From positions 10,558,001-10,622,000 of the forward strand of contig CM065306.1 in NCBI GenBank assembly GCA_033032175.1: DNA of 64,000 nt, in the 5' to 3' direction. Source of the stretch: Saturnia japonica. Its lineage: Eukaryota > Arthropoda > Insecta > Lepidoptera > Saturniidae. The translations under genes were made by a program, and so were the position numbers. Shown in pieces: positions 1 to 9,410 of this stretch. Under the pieces are notes generated by a model. That model did no database searches. It saw only the letters and a program-made list of their open reading frames with translations, and was not told where the DNA came from. Numbering within the stretch: the stretch's first letter is position 1; every line of letters begins with the position of its first letter.

Positions 1-85
1 GCGAAAGAGGTATGTCAGAATCGTAGAAAGTGCGAAGGCGTGATCTCTGCCTACCCCGCTGGGAGAGAGCCGTGATATATGATAA
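1..85 (+). repeat. SINE 3' tail fragment
   Basis: The motif 'ggcgtgatctctgcctacccc..gggagagagccgtgatatatg' matches the tail of the more complete SINE at about 1386-1646 ('cctctgcgtaacccttcggggatacaggcgtcataatatg'). The copy is cut by the window edge. Inference from the internal match only. Confidence 0.55.
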
Positions 86-538
86 TGATGAAGACAAACA
101 GACTTCAATTTTATTATTTGTGTGTATAGAGTACCCATAGATAGATTAATATAGGTTCAATTATGCAATGAAAATGGTCGTGCTATTAAAATCATTGCAA
201 CATTTCTGGAAATTGCATGAAACTCGTGCATTGAAGGTAACGGTATGAACCGGGGAATTGAAATAATGTAGGTACAGACGTACAGGGCAAGAGAAACGTC
301 ACAGAAACGAGTGCGCACTGACCACGGCATAAACATGTTTACCGGCCACGGCATGTGCTCACAAAGTTCAAGGCCCTCGCTGACGACTGTCTGACTGTCT
401 GTGTAGGAAGGTACTAAACGAGATCAGGTATTTTAATTGTTATTAATTTTATTAGGAAAATATAACTTGGCATGATTTACTTTGTCATTTAATACGTTTG
501 AAGTCTTCTTAAAGTTGATATACAGACTTTATTAAATA
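86..538. other. Non-coding, no recognisable feature
   Basis: AT-rich sequence. No coding segment, RNA gene or repeat shared with other parts of the window was seen here. Confidence 0.5.
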
Positions 539-766
539 CTAGCTGTGGCCGTGGCTTCGCTCACGTGGACTACAGAGAGCCCGCACGAATCTTGTTTCCC
601 CGCTTCCGGCTCTTTTAAAGACAAAAATGCTTATTGTGGGTGTTCCTTATAAGATAGATATATACTCTCCCTGACTTTTTTGTAGATCTTATTAGTTTCT
701 ACAATTATTTAGTAAGTACATTAATTTGCCATATCTCTTATGGTTTACTCAACGTAAGCCATTTAA
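539..766 (-). mobile_element. Helitron-like element, 3' part
   Basis: On the minus strand this ends in a GC-rich segment followed by CTAG, with T next (plus strand reads 'a|ctagctgtggccgtggcttcg'). That is the Helitron 3' signature. The interior ('aatgcttattgtgggtgttcc', 'gacttttttgtag', 'tggtttactcaacgtaagcc') recurs at 4672-6818, 21780-21910 and 53756-54277. The 5' end is missing. Confidence 0.6.
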
Positions 767-815
767 TATATGCATGCATAATAAAAGCATGAAATATACT
801 ATTTTTTTATCGCAG

Positions 816-1075
816 CACAGCAATGTGACGTCACTGGTACCTGATGGTGAGCACAGTGCCATCCAATAACATTGGTGACCGTCGAGGTAACTACAATATA
901 ATCCATCGCCAGTCATTACTGTCATGCCGGCCTGACAAATATCTTATCACGTTGTTTGAAAGATTCCCTGTTCCAGGAAGGAGGTGAAACACTACTTCTT
1001 TCTTCGTGCCGAGAGGGTACCGTAAAGCTGTGGTCCAGTGAACTACAATTTACTACCACTATTAGTGGATTGCAG
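816..1075 (+). CDS. Possible two-exon WD40-repeat coding fragment
   Basis: Two short segments join into one WD40 blade. Segment 1 (816-846) follows a T-rich tract ending in cgcag and ends at GATG|gtgagc; it reads HSNVTSLVPD plus one base. Segment 2 (984 to about 1075) follows aaggag and, in the matching phase, reads GETLLLSSCREGTVKLW and on to ISGLQ. Together they fit the blade pattern (H..VTSL...G..LLSSC.EGTVKLW). The parent gene is not recognised. No good donor follows segment 2; the frame stays open to 1225. It could be the end of a gene lying to the left, or a gene fragment carried by the surrounding Helitrons. The splice sites are read by eye. Confidence 0.35.
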
Positions 1076-1255
1076 AACATAATTATTTTCCACTTTTGTG
1101 TTAAGGCATTGATTTACGTATTTCAATTTAGCTTCCGATCTATTATTACTCCCAAATATTACAAATTAGGAAATTCCTGTGAGTCCCGACGCAGGGGCCA
1201 GGGGTTCTACGGAGTGTATCCGTAACGCCTATTAATAATTGCAACATTGGAAATT

Positions 1256-1728
1256 TATACCAATATTATAAAGAGGAAAGATTTGATTTTTGCTTGTTTT
1301 TTTTATAATGGATAAACTTAAAAACTACTGGACCGATTTTAAAAATTCTTTCAACAATATAAAGCTACAGTTTCAGTTAAATGTATGCCTCATTAGCCTA
1401 GTGGTCGTAAGCGCGACTGCTATGATCGAGGTCCTGGATTCGATTCCCAGGTCGAGCAAAGGTTATTGGGTTTTTCTATGAAATTCTCAGTAGCAGCCCA
1501 GAGTTCGGGTTTGCGCCCGATTAATGGCAATAGGCTCGTCCCCTATTTCATGGGACCTAAAAACATACACGGCGAACTGTGGGCGTATATTATAGTACAC
1601 CTCTGCGTAACCCTTCGGGGATACAGGCGTCATAATATGTATGTTTATATAAAAAATTGCTTACACGGGTGCGTTGGCGATGTTTGTCGTATAAAATTAA
1701 CACGGGTGGAACCGTGGGGTAAAGTTAG
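1256..1728 (+). mobile_element. Helitron-like element, interrupted by a SINE
   Basis: The 5' segment 'taccaatattataaagaggaaag' followed by a 'ctactggaccgattttaaaaattc' segment is the usual start of short lepidopteran Helitrons. The 3' segment 'acgggtggaaccgtggggtaaagttag|t' is a degraded CTAG|T terminus. The SINE at about 1386-1646 lies inside it. Confidence 0.5.
1386..1646 (+). mobile_element. tRNA-derived SINE
   Basis: The head resembles a tRNA gene. An A box (TAGCCTAGTGG, 1394-1404) and a B box (GGATTCGATTCCC, 1436-1448) are spaced as in Pol III type 2 promoters. The tRNA-unrelated body contains 'cagagttcgggtttgcgcccg' and 'cccctatttcatgggacc', and the end is 'ggatacaggcgtcataatatgtatgt'. 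The word 'atgtatg' occurs at both ends, but the ATGT-rich tail makes this ambiguous as a target duplication. It is not a functional tRNA. Confidence 0.7.
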
Positions 1729-3427
1729 TACATTATAAAAGTGCTTTATTTTATGTGTGGTGGACAAGTAGCAAGCAAAGCAACTAATGTGAAACTTCAT
1801 ACATACCTACCTATACATATGTAACGACTTAGGGTGCTCCTGTGCACTAGTATATTATTCAAATAATTTTATTACATCAGTTATAGCAGTCAAAAAGCCC
1901 TTGAAACGTTTTGAAAACTGAAAACATTTTATTAATTCATTATTGTTTCTTGATATAAGAATAAGATTGAATCTAAATAATAAAACATGACACGAGTACA
2001 CGTGAGTTTGTGTGAAAAACCTTCCCGTGTGTTTTTTGTCAGTCCATTTTGGTTACCGACGTCAGGTACACAGTGGCAAGGTCAGGTGACCTCGGCCCCC
2101 AACCAACATTATTTTTAACATATTTAATCGTTAGAACCATTATGAAAAAACAAGTAGTTTATCGAGCTTAATTTGTCTGTAATTAGTAATTATGCTGTAA
2201 TTTAAAACAATTTTTGATTAGAATTATCAGTATGTATTGAACTTCGAAGCGATGATAGTTCAGTTGTATTTACGGACGAGACATCGAACAAGTTTGGTCA
2301 AAAACCTTCAATGAAATGAAGAAAAATATAATGACAAACCTGTAGAATATGTGTAATATATTTACTGGTGTAGATATATATAGCACATAAGGGAAAAATA
2401 GGTCGTCAAAGGACTTTAGATGTGTTTGGGCAACTGCATTTCGAGCTCGTTCCCTTTTTAGATTTAAATCACATTATCCGCGAAGATTAGGTAAGGTTGA
2501 AACATATATAAAATAAACAAGCAAAAACGTTGATACCTAAAAGAGCTTATGTAGAATTAAACTCATATGGGAAATAAAAATATCAAAATATCAATATCAT
2601 ATCAAAATGTTGCTTACTGAAATCATCTTGCCTTACACTTGGTGATGAGAAAAATAAGCTTAGAAATTAAGTATCCATGAAACTTCTTTAAAGCACAATG
2701 ACTGTTGCTATCTATCGCTCACTCCCTCTCTACGTTCATTAAAAATTATATTAATTGTAAACAATACTTATATGCTTTATAAAGGTATATTTAAAAAAAA
2801 AAACAATAAAAAGTGTTAACCCAAATCGAGTTTCTTGCCAGCATTTCTTGATGACTGGAATGTTTTGCGAACTGGTGTTTAGGTATTCGTAAGTACCTTC
2901 TTTGTTCTTTTGCTTCTTTTTTTATTTTGTTGTGATTCTAATCATGTTAAGAAAGAAATACCAATACAGTGCACAGGAATTGCTTATAAAGTATTAGGTG
3001 AGTTATCGAAAGCAAGACACTAACATCAACAAACCTTTTTGTACAAGCAGTATGCAATAAAAAAAACTTTTTATACCAAATAACCTACAGGCACCTACTT
3101 CACAAAGAATATTTTATGATAAAGGTATGTATTATTACACCGTTTACGTTGTCCAACAAATTTGACTTCTAACATTTTGCTACATTGTATGTTTCGCACA
3201 CCTCATGTTAGTAAAATATTTTTAGGAAAAAAAATGAAGGTCGAACGTTAGCACTGGCCTTGGTTTCATTTCCAAGCTTGAGAATTGATCTTAACCGTAA
3301 TTTCCATTACAATGGTTTTGTGATTCAAAGTATGTACGTACATCTGAACAAATATATGTTTCTGTCATTGAGCTACGAAATTTTATACACAATTCAAGGT
3401 TAGGTGAAACATGTTGATTTATTAGTT
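1729..3427. other. AT-rich non-coding stretch
   Basis: No coding potential beyond short chance frames, and no repeat that I could match elsewhere in the window. Confidence 0.5.
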
Positions 3428-3428
3428 A

Positions 3429-3500
3429 TTAGCTGTGCGCGTGACTTTGCCCGCTCGGATGACAGAAGAACGCATAATTCTTATGAAAATGTAAACTTTT
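3429..3500 (-). mobile_element. Helitron-like 3' end remnant
   Basis: 'ttagctgtgcgcgtgactttgcccgctcgg' is a diverged version of the CTAGCTGTGCCCGCGGCTTCG terminus, with TTAG in place of CTAG. The downstream body is not recognisable. Confidence 0.4.
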
Positions 3501-4671
3501 TATTAAATGAAGATCTCGTGATTTTTTTGTTGTTAATAAGGTCCTAACATAATAATAATATAATTTAGGTTGATAAGGTATCTAAGGGGTAAAATAAAAA
3601 TAAAATATCAAAATCTATGCAGTATTTTATGCGTGCTGCCCGCACAACGGCAAACGTCAATCATATTACTTAAATAGATACATAACGACAATATTATTGC
3701 ATTAAAGGTTATTAGATCAGGAACATTAGTAAAATGTTCAATAGAAACAGTAGATTTAGTATATTTCCGCTTTAAATAGTGGGTTTATAGCATTGGGATG
3801 TTCAAGGATATCAAAAATAAATGTAGCTTTTTAAAATAGTCGATTTACATAACGATTAGCGCATCTGAACGCTGTAGACAAATTCCGGGCTAGTCTTCCG
3901 CGTCGGATTGGTTTTCATTTGTATATAATTATTTAGACATTCAATATATTATATTCATCTAGTTCTCAGGTTTATTCCTATCGTTACATTATATGATTTG
4001 ACTAATATACAACATACAACATTTAATTATTATAGTTGATTGTATAATTATGTTGTTAGTGTATGAAAAAAATTCTCAAAGTCGGAAAATGTAATAAAGT
4101 TTTACTTTATAGTTTATTATTAACGCTTAACATATTAATCATCAAGGATAAAACATTTTAAAGTATATTTTACATATATTTGCTGGATTTAAAACGGATT
4201 AGGTCATTGTTATTGTACGGGCTTCCTGTCTATACATAAGTAGAGGTTACCTTCACACAAGCGGGTTGAGGTCGTTATGAGTACGACTTACCGCAAGTAC
4301 AAGAATACAATCATTGCTATTGATACGAATTTACTCCTTCCTATATAGAATTTAAGCTAATGTTTAAAAGAACAAAATTTATATCTCGATTGACTTTTAG
4401 TGGTTATTTAAAGCGCAGGAGCAGTGTGGATATAAAATTAATGCATTTAATATTTTATTTAGCTACAATTATATGAAATTCCTAGCTGGCCTGGCAGTCG
4501 TTGTTCTGCCCTTTCCGGTAATTAATGTCTCGACCACAGCGCCACCTAACGGGGCTTATCACAGCTATGAATCAATGTCTCGATAAAAAAATATTATGTG
4601 AATATGAGCTCAACAAGTTGTTGAGAAGTTACACGATCACTAACAGACGCATACAAGATTTTTATACATTA
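3501..4671. other. AT-rich non-coding stretch
   Basis: Nothing recognised. Confidence 0.45.
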
Positions 4672-4781
4672 CTAGCTGTGCCCGTGGCTTCGTTCACGTG
4701 GACTAGAGAAAGCCCGCGCGAATCTTACTCCTCGCTCCCGGCTATAAAAATGCTTGTTGTGGGTGTTCCTTGGAAAATATA

Positions 4782-6524
4782 TTTAGTGGTGGTCATATAA
4801 TTAGAAACACTTCTTATGAATAAAGAAAGTATAACTTCAACGTACAAATGTTCGTAAAAAATATACAATTTCAATAATTAATAATCATGCAGTAATATAG
4901 CCACTCAAGTAAAAAACTCATTAAATGCATAAAATATAAAACATACCTTACTTTTAATTACAAAATGAGCCTTACACATGTAGGAGTTTATTTTCTGTTA
5001 CTGGCCGCTTGGACGCCTAATTACAAACATTTTTAAAAAGCATCCATAGCTCGTTCTTTTTTTGAAATTGGAGAATAACACTTCTTTTTTGGATTTTTCT
5101 ATTATTTTGGCAGCAATTCAATATTTAATCTGTTTTTTATTTTGTTCAAAATGGGCAAAAATAAAAGTTGTGACGCGTCAACTAGGCAAATAATTGTTAA
5201 TTTACATATAGATCATAAGTGGACGTACAGAAGAATAGCTGAGCATTTAAATTGTTCTGTTAAGAAAGTTTTTAATGCAATTGGTCATTATAAAACACAC
5301 GGAACTGTTGAAATTGTTTTTAGAACGGTTCGGCCAAGAAAAACCTTTCCCAGAGAAGATACGCTAATCGTTCGTGTTGCTAAAAAAGACCCAAGTAAAG
5401 ACCAGATTAAAAATGAAGTTTTTTCGCCTGATGATCCGAGAAACATCTCGACAAGACTGATACGCCGAAGATTAGTGGAAGCTAAATTGTTTGGAAGAAT
5501 CTCTCGAAAGGTACCGCTTCGTACCAAGAAACACCGAGAGAAGCGATTATTATTCACTAAAAAAATATGTTAATTGGACAGTACGAGAATGTAAAAAAGT
5601 ATTATTTTCAGATGAAACAAAAATAAATATGGTAAATTCCGATGGAAAGCGCTATGTTAGACGTCCTGTAAACGATGCTTTTAATTATAAATACACAAGG
5701 AGTATAGTCAAGCACGGTGGCGGTAACATTAACGTTTGGAGGTGTTTTTCCGGATGTGAAGTTGGACCCGTTCGGAAGATTGAAGGTACAATGGATCAAT
5801 GGCAATACAAAAATATCTTAAAGCACACAATGATTCCCTACTCGGCCGATCATTATCCTATAACCTGGATCTTTGAACATGATAATGAACCTAAACACAC
5901 GTTCAATAGCGTCAAATGTTTCCTTAGCGAACAGCGTATATTCCGTAATTAGACTAGCCAGCAAATAGTCCGGATTTAAACCCGATAGAAAATCTCTGGT
6001 ATATTGTTAAAAAGAAAGTCTCAAACAAACTTAACACCAGTCAAAACGAACTATATGAAGCATTTGTTGAAGTATGGAATTCAATCCCCCTAGAAAAATG
6101 TATGAAATTGATTCAGTCAATGCCACGTCGTTGCAGTGCTGTTATTGAAAATAAGGGATACGCCACTAAATATTAATTATAACAATTGATGGGCTGTGGA
6201 TAATCACTATTTCCTAAATAACAACACTAATTACTAATACCTTAAATAATATTGTTTTTTTTTATACTTTTTTGTTGTTGTTTCTAATTAGTTGACCAGT
6301 ATTGTTCATACTTAAGACTGATTTCAATGTTTGTCCTTAATGTAATATTGGAACTGCACTTGTATAATGGGATTTATATTGTTTTTCTAATAAATGGTAA
6401 ATCGTTGAACATATTTTTGTCCTATTTATTGTCTAATTTCAAAATAAAAACGATTTCGGTGAAGTATCTTACATAATGTCAAGGACCGCTGGTAGTGTTT
6501 CTAATTGTACGACCCCCACTGTGG
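4782..6524 (+). mobile_element. Tc1-like DNA transposon, decayed
   Basis: Inverted ends lie at about 4785-4812 ('agtggtggtcatataattag...') and 6494-6520, which read outward as 'agtgggggtcgtacaattag'. The ends sit in a TA-rich site of the host Helitron. The length of about 1.74 kb and the DD34E-type transposase relic fit the Tc1 family. Exact outer ends are uncertain by a few bases. Confidence 0.75.
5151..6176 (+). pseudogene. Tc1-like transposase pseudogene
   Basis: The reading begins MGKNKSCDASTRQIIVNLH, an N-terminal helix-turn-helix typical of Tc1 transposases. It carries the first catalytic D in LFSDETKINM, the second in EHDNEPKHTF, and the SPDLNPIENLW block with the final E near 5970-5995. 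The frame shifts near 5560 in an A-run and again near 5940, so three frames are needed to cover it. The likely stop is TAA at 6174-6176. It cannot encode an active enzyme. Confidence 0.8.
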
Positions 6525-6818
6525 TATATACTCTCCCGGACTTTTTTGTAAGTCTTTTTAATAACTAATCAGTTCAGGCGCTTAAATTGCTTACGCTGAG
6601 TAAACCATAAGAGATATATCATATTAATGTAGAACAAATTAGTAGACATTCAAAAGACCTGCAAAAAAGTCAGGGCGAGCATATGTCTATCTTCTCAAGA
6701 ACATCCACAATAAGCATTTTTGTATTTAAAATAGCCAGGAGCGGAGGAGCAAGATTCGCGCATGTGCCCCCGATGGTATTCTGTAGTCGACGTGAGTGGA
6801 ACCGCGGGAACAGCTGTT

Positions 6819-8546
6819 TAATAAATAAAAAAAGTGTAAAAAATACAATTTCCAACAATCCTTTTACTTTATTATAGACTGTTTAAAGGGTATTATGAAA
6901 TATTTTCGTTTTTTATTAACTCACACAATTACTTAAATAATGGTTTAAGTATTTAATATATTATTATCGAAATCCATTAACGAGTTTTTTTGTCCCTGAG
7001 AAGCTAATAGGTACGTGCAGAGCCAGACACTACACAGGCATATAATCAGTCTGCCTTGTTTTACTCAGTTGGGGGGGCTATTTTGTTGAAAATAATATTT
7101 TTATCCATTTATGATTTTTTTTAAATCGCACACTACTATTATTTATATAGATACATAAATAAATATTAATAATAAAGTAACTTCACTCGATACCTTATTA
7201 GTTTTTAATGGCTTTGCCCTTTAGTGAATTACTTGGACTCATTGTAACGATATAAATAAGTTGTTATCAATTATAAAATGTGAGTTCAAATTAGTTTTAA
7301 TGTCAAATATATTTGTTTTCATAAAAATTAAACAAGTCATCGAGTTACGTCATTTCGAATTAAGTAGTTTCGAGTTACGTCAAACAATGCTTTGATACAA
7401 TTCCTCAAATAAACATAACTTTTTTCGATTTACGTTATTATGGGAATTTACTTATCTCAATGTGGCCCGACCTACCCAACCTAAATTGGTATGTTTTTGA
7501 AGCCTGATTTAATTTTAATTTTATTTATTTATTTCAGTCTTACATCCAATAATTATTAGTAAAATTAGTGTATGTTATTAAAGATACAAATTACACTTTA
7601 CAGATGCATATGTCTAGGGTTTAATTTTTTTTCTCATATTTATTTACATTGCAATAAAATCAAAAATAGTAAACCAAAAAGAGACAAACATCTTAGCATT
7701 CCATGGATTCACCGTGCGGCTACCGGGTCCATCCTCTGGCAGAGATAGGGAAATACGAGCAGCCCCCGGAACTTGCGACCCAGGTGTAGATTTAAGGGCC
7801 CCCCTTACGATGCACATCAGCGCTCACCTTGACTAACCGCGTTACCCTCCCTGCCAAGCAAGATTTGGTAACAGCCTGTTAATGCTGCTTTAGATACTCG
7901 TACTAAAATAGAACTTACTGTAGTTCTCGACAGGCCGAGGTCTTTTAGCAAGTTATAGAGATATTTCCCTGGTTACCTCTCGCTCCGACTTCTACCGCAT
8001 ATAAATTAATCGCATAGACGTTTTTGGTTAGCTCATTACTTGTAATACTTATTTATTTTTATTGCGTGATCTTTAGGTATATTAGTTTCCCACAGTACAG
8101 TACATACATTCGTTTTTTATGAACTTGAATTTTAAATAAAAAATATTTTTAAGAAATAAATGCCGTTTAAAGTTCTTGAAGAAACTAACCCCCGGGTTTT
8201 GTATGGAAATGTATGAAAAAAATAGACTCGACTTACATTGCCGGGTGTATGTTTCGAGAAGCTAATATGCCGTAAGTACGAGTACAGCCTGTATGTATTG
8301 ACATCAATATCAGATTAGGGTATAAACAGTATCTGCTTAGAGAACCTCGACAGTAACACGTCACAGTGAGGAGGTGCGCGGACGCGGGTGACGGGCGCAG
8401 TGACCCTGACTCTTGAAATAGTCTTCCGTATTAACGCCGACAGTAAAAATATTGCATGATGTTTCTACAAGGCCGTCTATACAACACCCCCAGTTTTCCA
8501 TACACGGAAATAAAACTGCCGGACAGACTGTCGATTTTATTATAAA
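6819..8546. other. Non-coding stretch
   Basis: AT-rich, with a GC-richer patch at about 7690-7960 ('ccatggattcaccgtgcggc', 'ctccctgccaagcaagattt') that may be an old repeat. I found no second copy and no frame that looks like protein. Confidence 0.4.
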
Positions 8547-9030
8547 CTAGCGGTGTGCCCGCGGCTCCGCACGCGTTTATTGTAACGCAGTAGTTATTTA
8601 CATCCCGTAATATTATTTTTACTCATATTGTTGACAATTCATATGCCCTATCAATTGAGGAGTGTCGTGTATTTCCTGTGTACAATTTCCATCAAAATTG
8701 GGTGAACATTATTATTCTATTCTACGATTTTGTTTTTTTTTTGCATGTCCGGATTTAACTCAAAAACGGGTTGACCGATTCTTGTGAAATTTGTACAAGG
8801 GATGCTTATGTCATTGGTTGATTGATTGAGTATAAGAAGTTTCAATATTACTTCCAGAAATCGTAAAAAAAATATAATATTTTTGTTAATTCTCAACCGA
8901 TTTTGATAAAAATTGTGAGACGGAAAATACATGCCATTTCTTAATTAATGATACGGCATATGAAAATTGTTAACCGTATGAATAAAAATGATTTTTGTAA
9001 TTTTCCTTTGTTAACCTAATATCTGGTATG
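8547..9030 (-). mobile_element. Helitron-like element, 3' part
   Basis: The minus-strand 3' end is CTAG|T at 8547 (plus: 'aa|ctagcggtgtgcccgcggctccg'). The body has 'acgcagtagttat', 'catcccgtaatatta' and 'gtacaatttccatcaaaat', shared with 21000-21780, 34588-35327 and 43755-44010. The 5' end is not recognisable. Confidence 0.65.
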
Positions 9031-9111
9031 ATATTTTCTCCGGACTGGCATAAAGTGTTTCGCCTATACAGCCATTAAAGGTAATTCACTACTTTTGCGG
9101 AGTTTTTTTTT

Positions 9112-9235
9112 CGGTCTGACCTTACTGTTAGCCTGACGGGCCCTATCCAAATACAGAGCTGCTGATGGCTTTTACAGTTTTACCGGGGTTTTGCGAAGTG
9201 GTAGGGGAAGGGTCGCGATTACCATGCCGTGCACT
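9112..9235 (-). mobile_element. Jockey-like LINE 3' UTR fragment, diverged
   Basis: 'gttagcctgacgggccctatc' and 'ggcttttacagttttaccgg' match the 3' UTR of the LINE at 9411-9700 and 63818-64000. No coding part remains. Confidence 0.6.
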
Positions 9236-9410
9236 TAGCTTTATTCAATTATGCATGTCGCATTTCGAGATCAGCCGGTGCATATCGAGTAATGGTACTA
9301 GTGATGAAATGTTTATAGATGTCTTGGTGGTCGCTCCTGTTTATGTAATTTACTGTTCTTACCATCATGCACAGTTCCCTTACTTCGCCGTGCTAATACA
9401 GGGTGGGCCA

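Larger units (their letters stand above)
4672..6818. mobile_element. Inverted pair of Helitron-like copies split by a Tc1-like insertion
   Basis: A minus-oriented copy starts at 4672 with 'ctagctgtgcccgtggcttcg' and runs to about 4783 ('tgcttgttgtgggtgttcc'). Its continuation ('tatatactctcccggactttt') resumes at 6525. From about 6570 to 6818 the same sequence reappears in the opposite direction ('cgctgagtaaaccataagag', 'caataagcatttttg', 'ggagcggaggagcaagattcg'). The intact copy at 539-766 supports the join across the Tc1-like element. Confidence 0.6.

Noticed and set aside
811..840. CRE-like TGACGTCA as a regulatory site
   Set aside because: Here it falls inside the candidate WD40 exon, so coding is the better explanation.
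1390..1460. Possible tRNA gene
   Set aside because: A and B boxes are present but the sequence does not close into a cloverleaf acceptor stem and is continuous with a SINE body.
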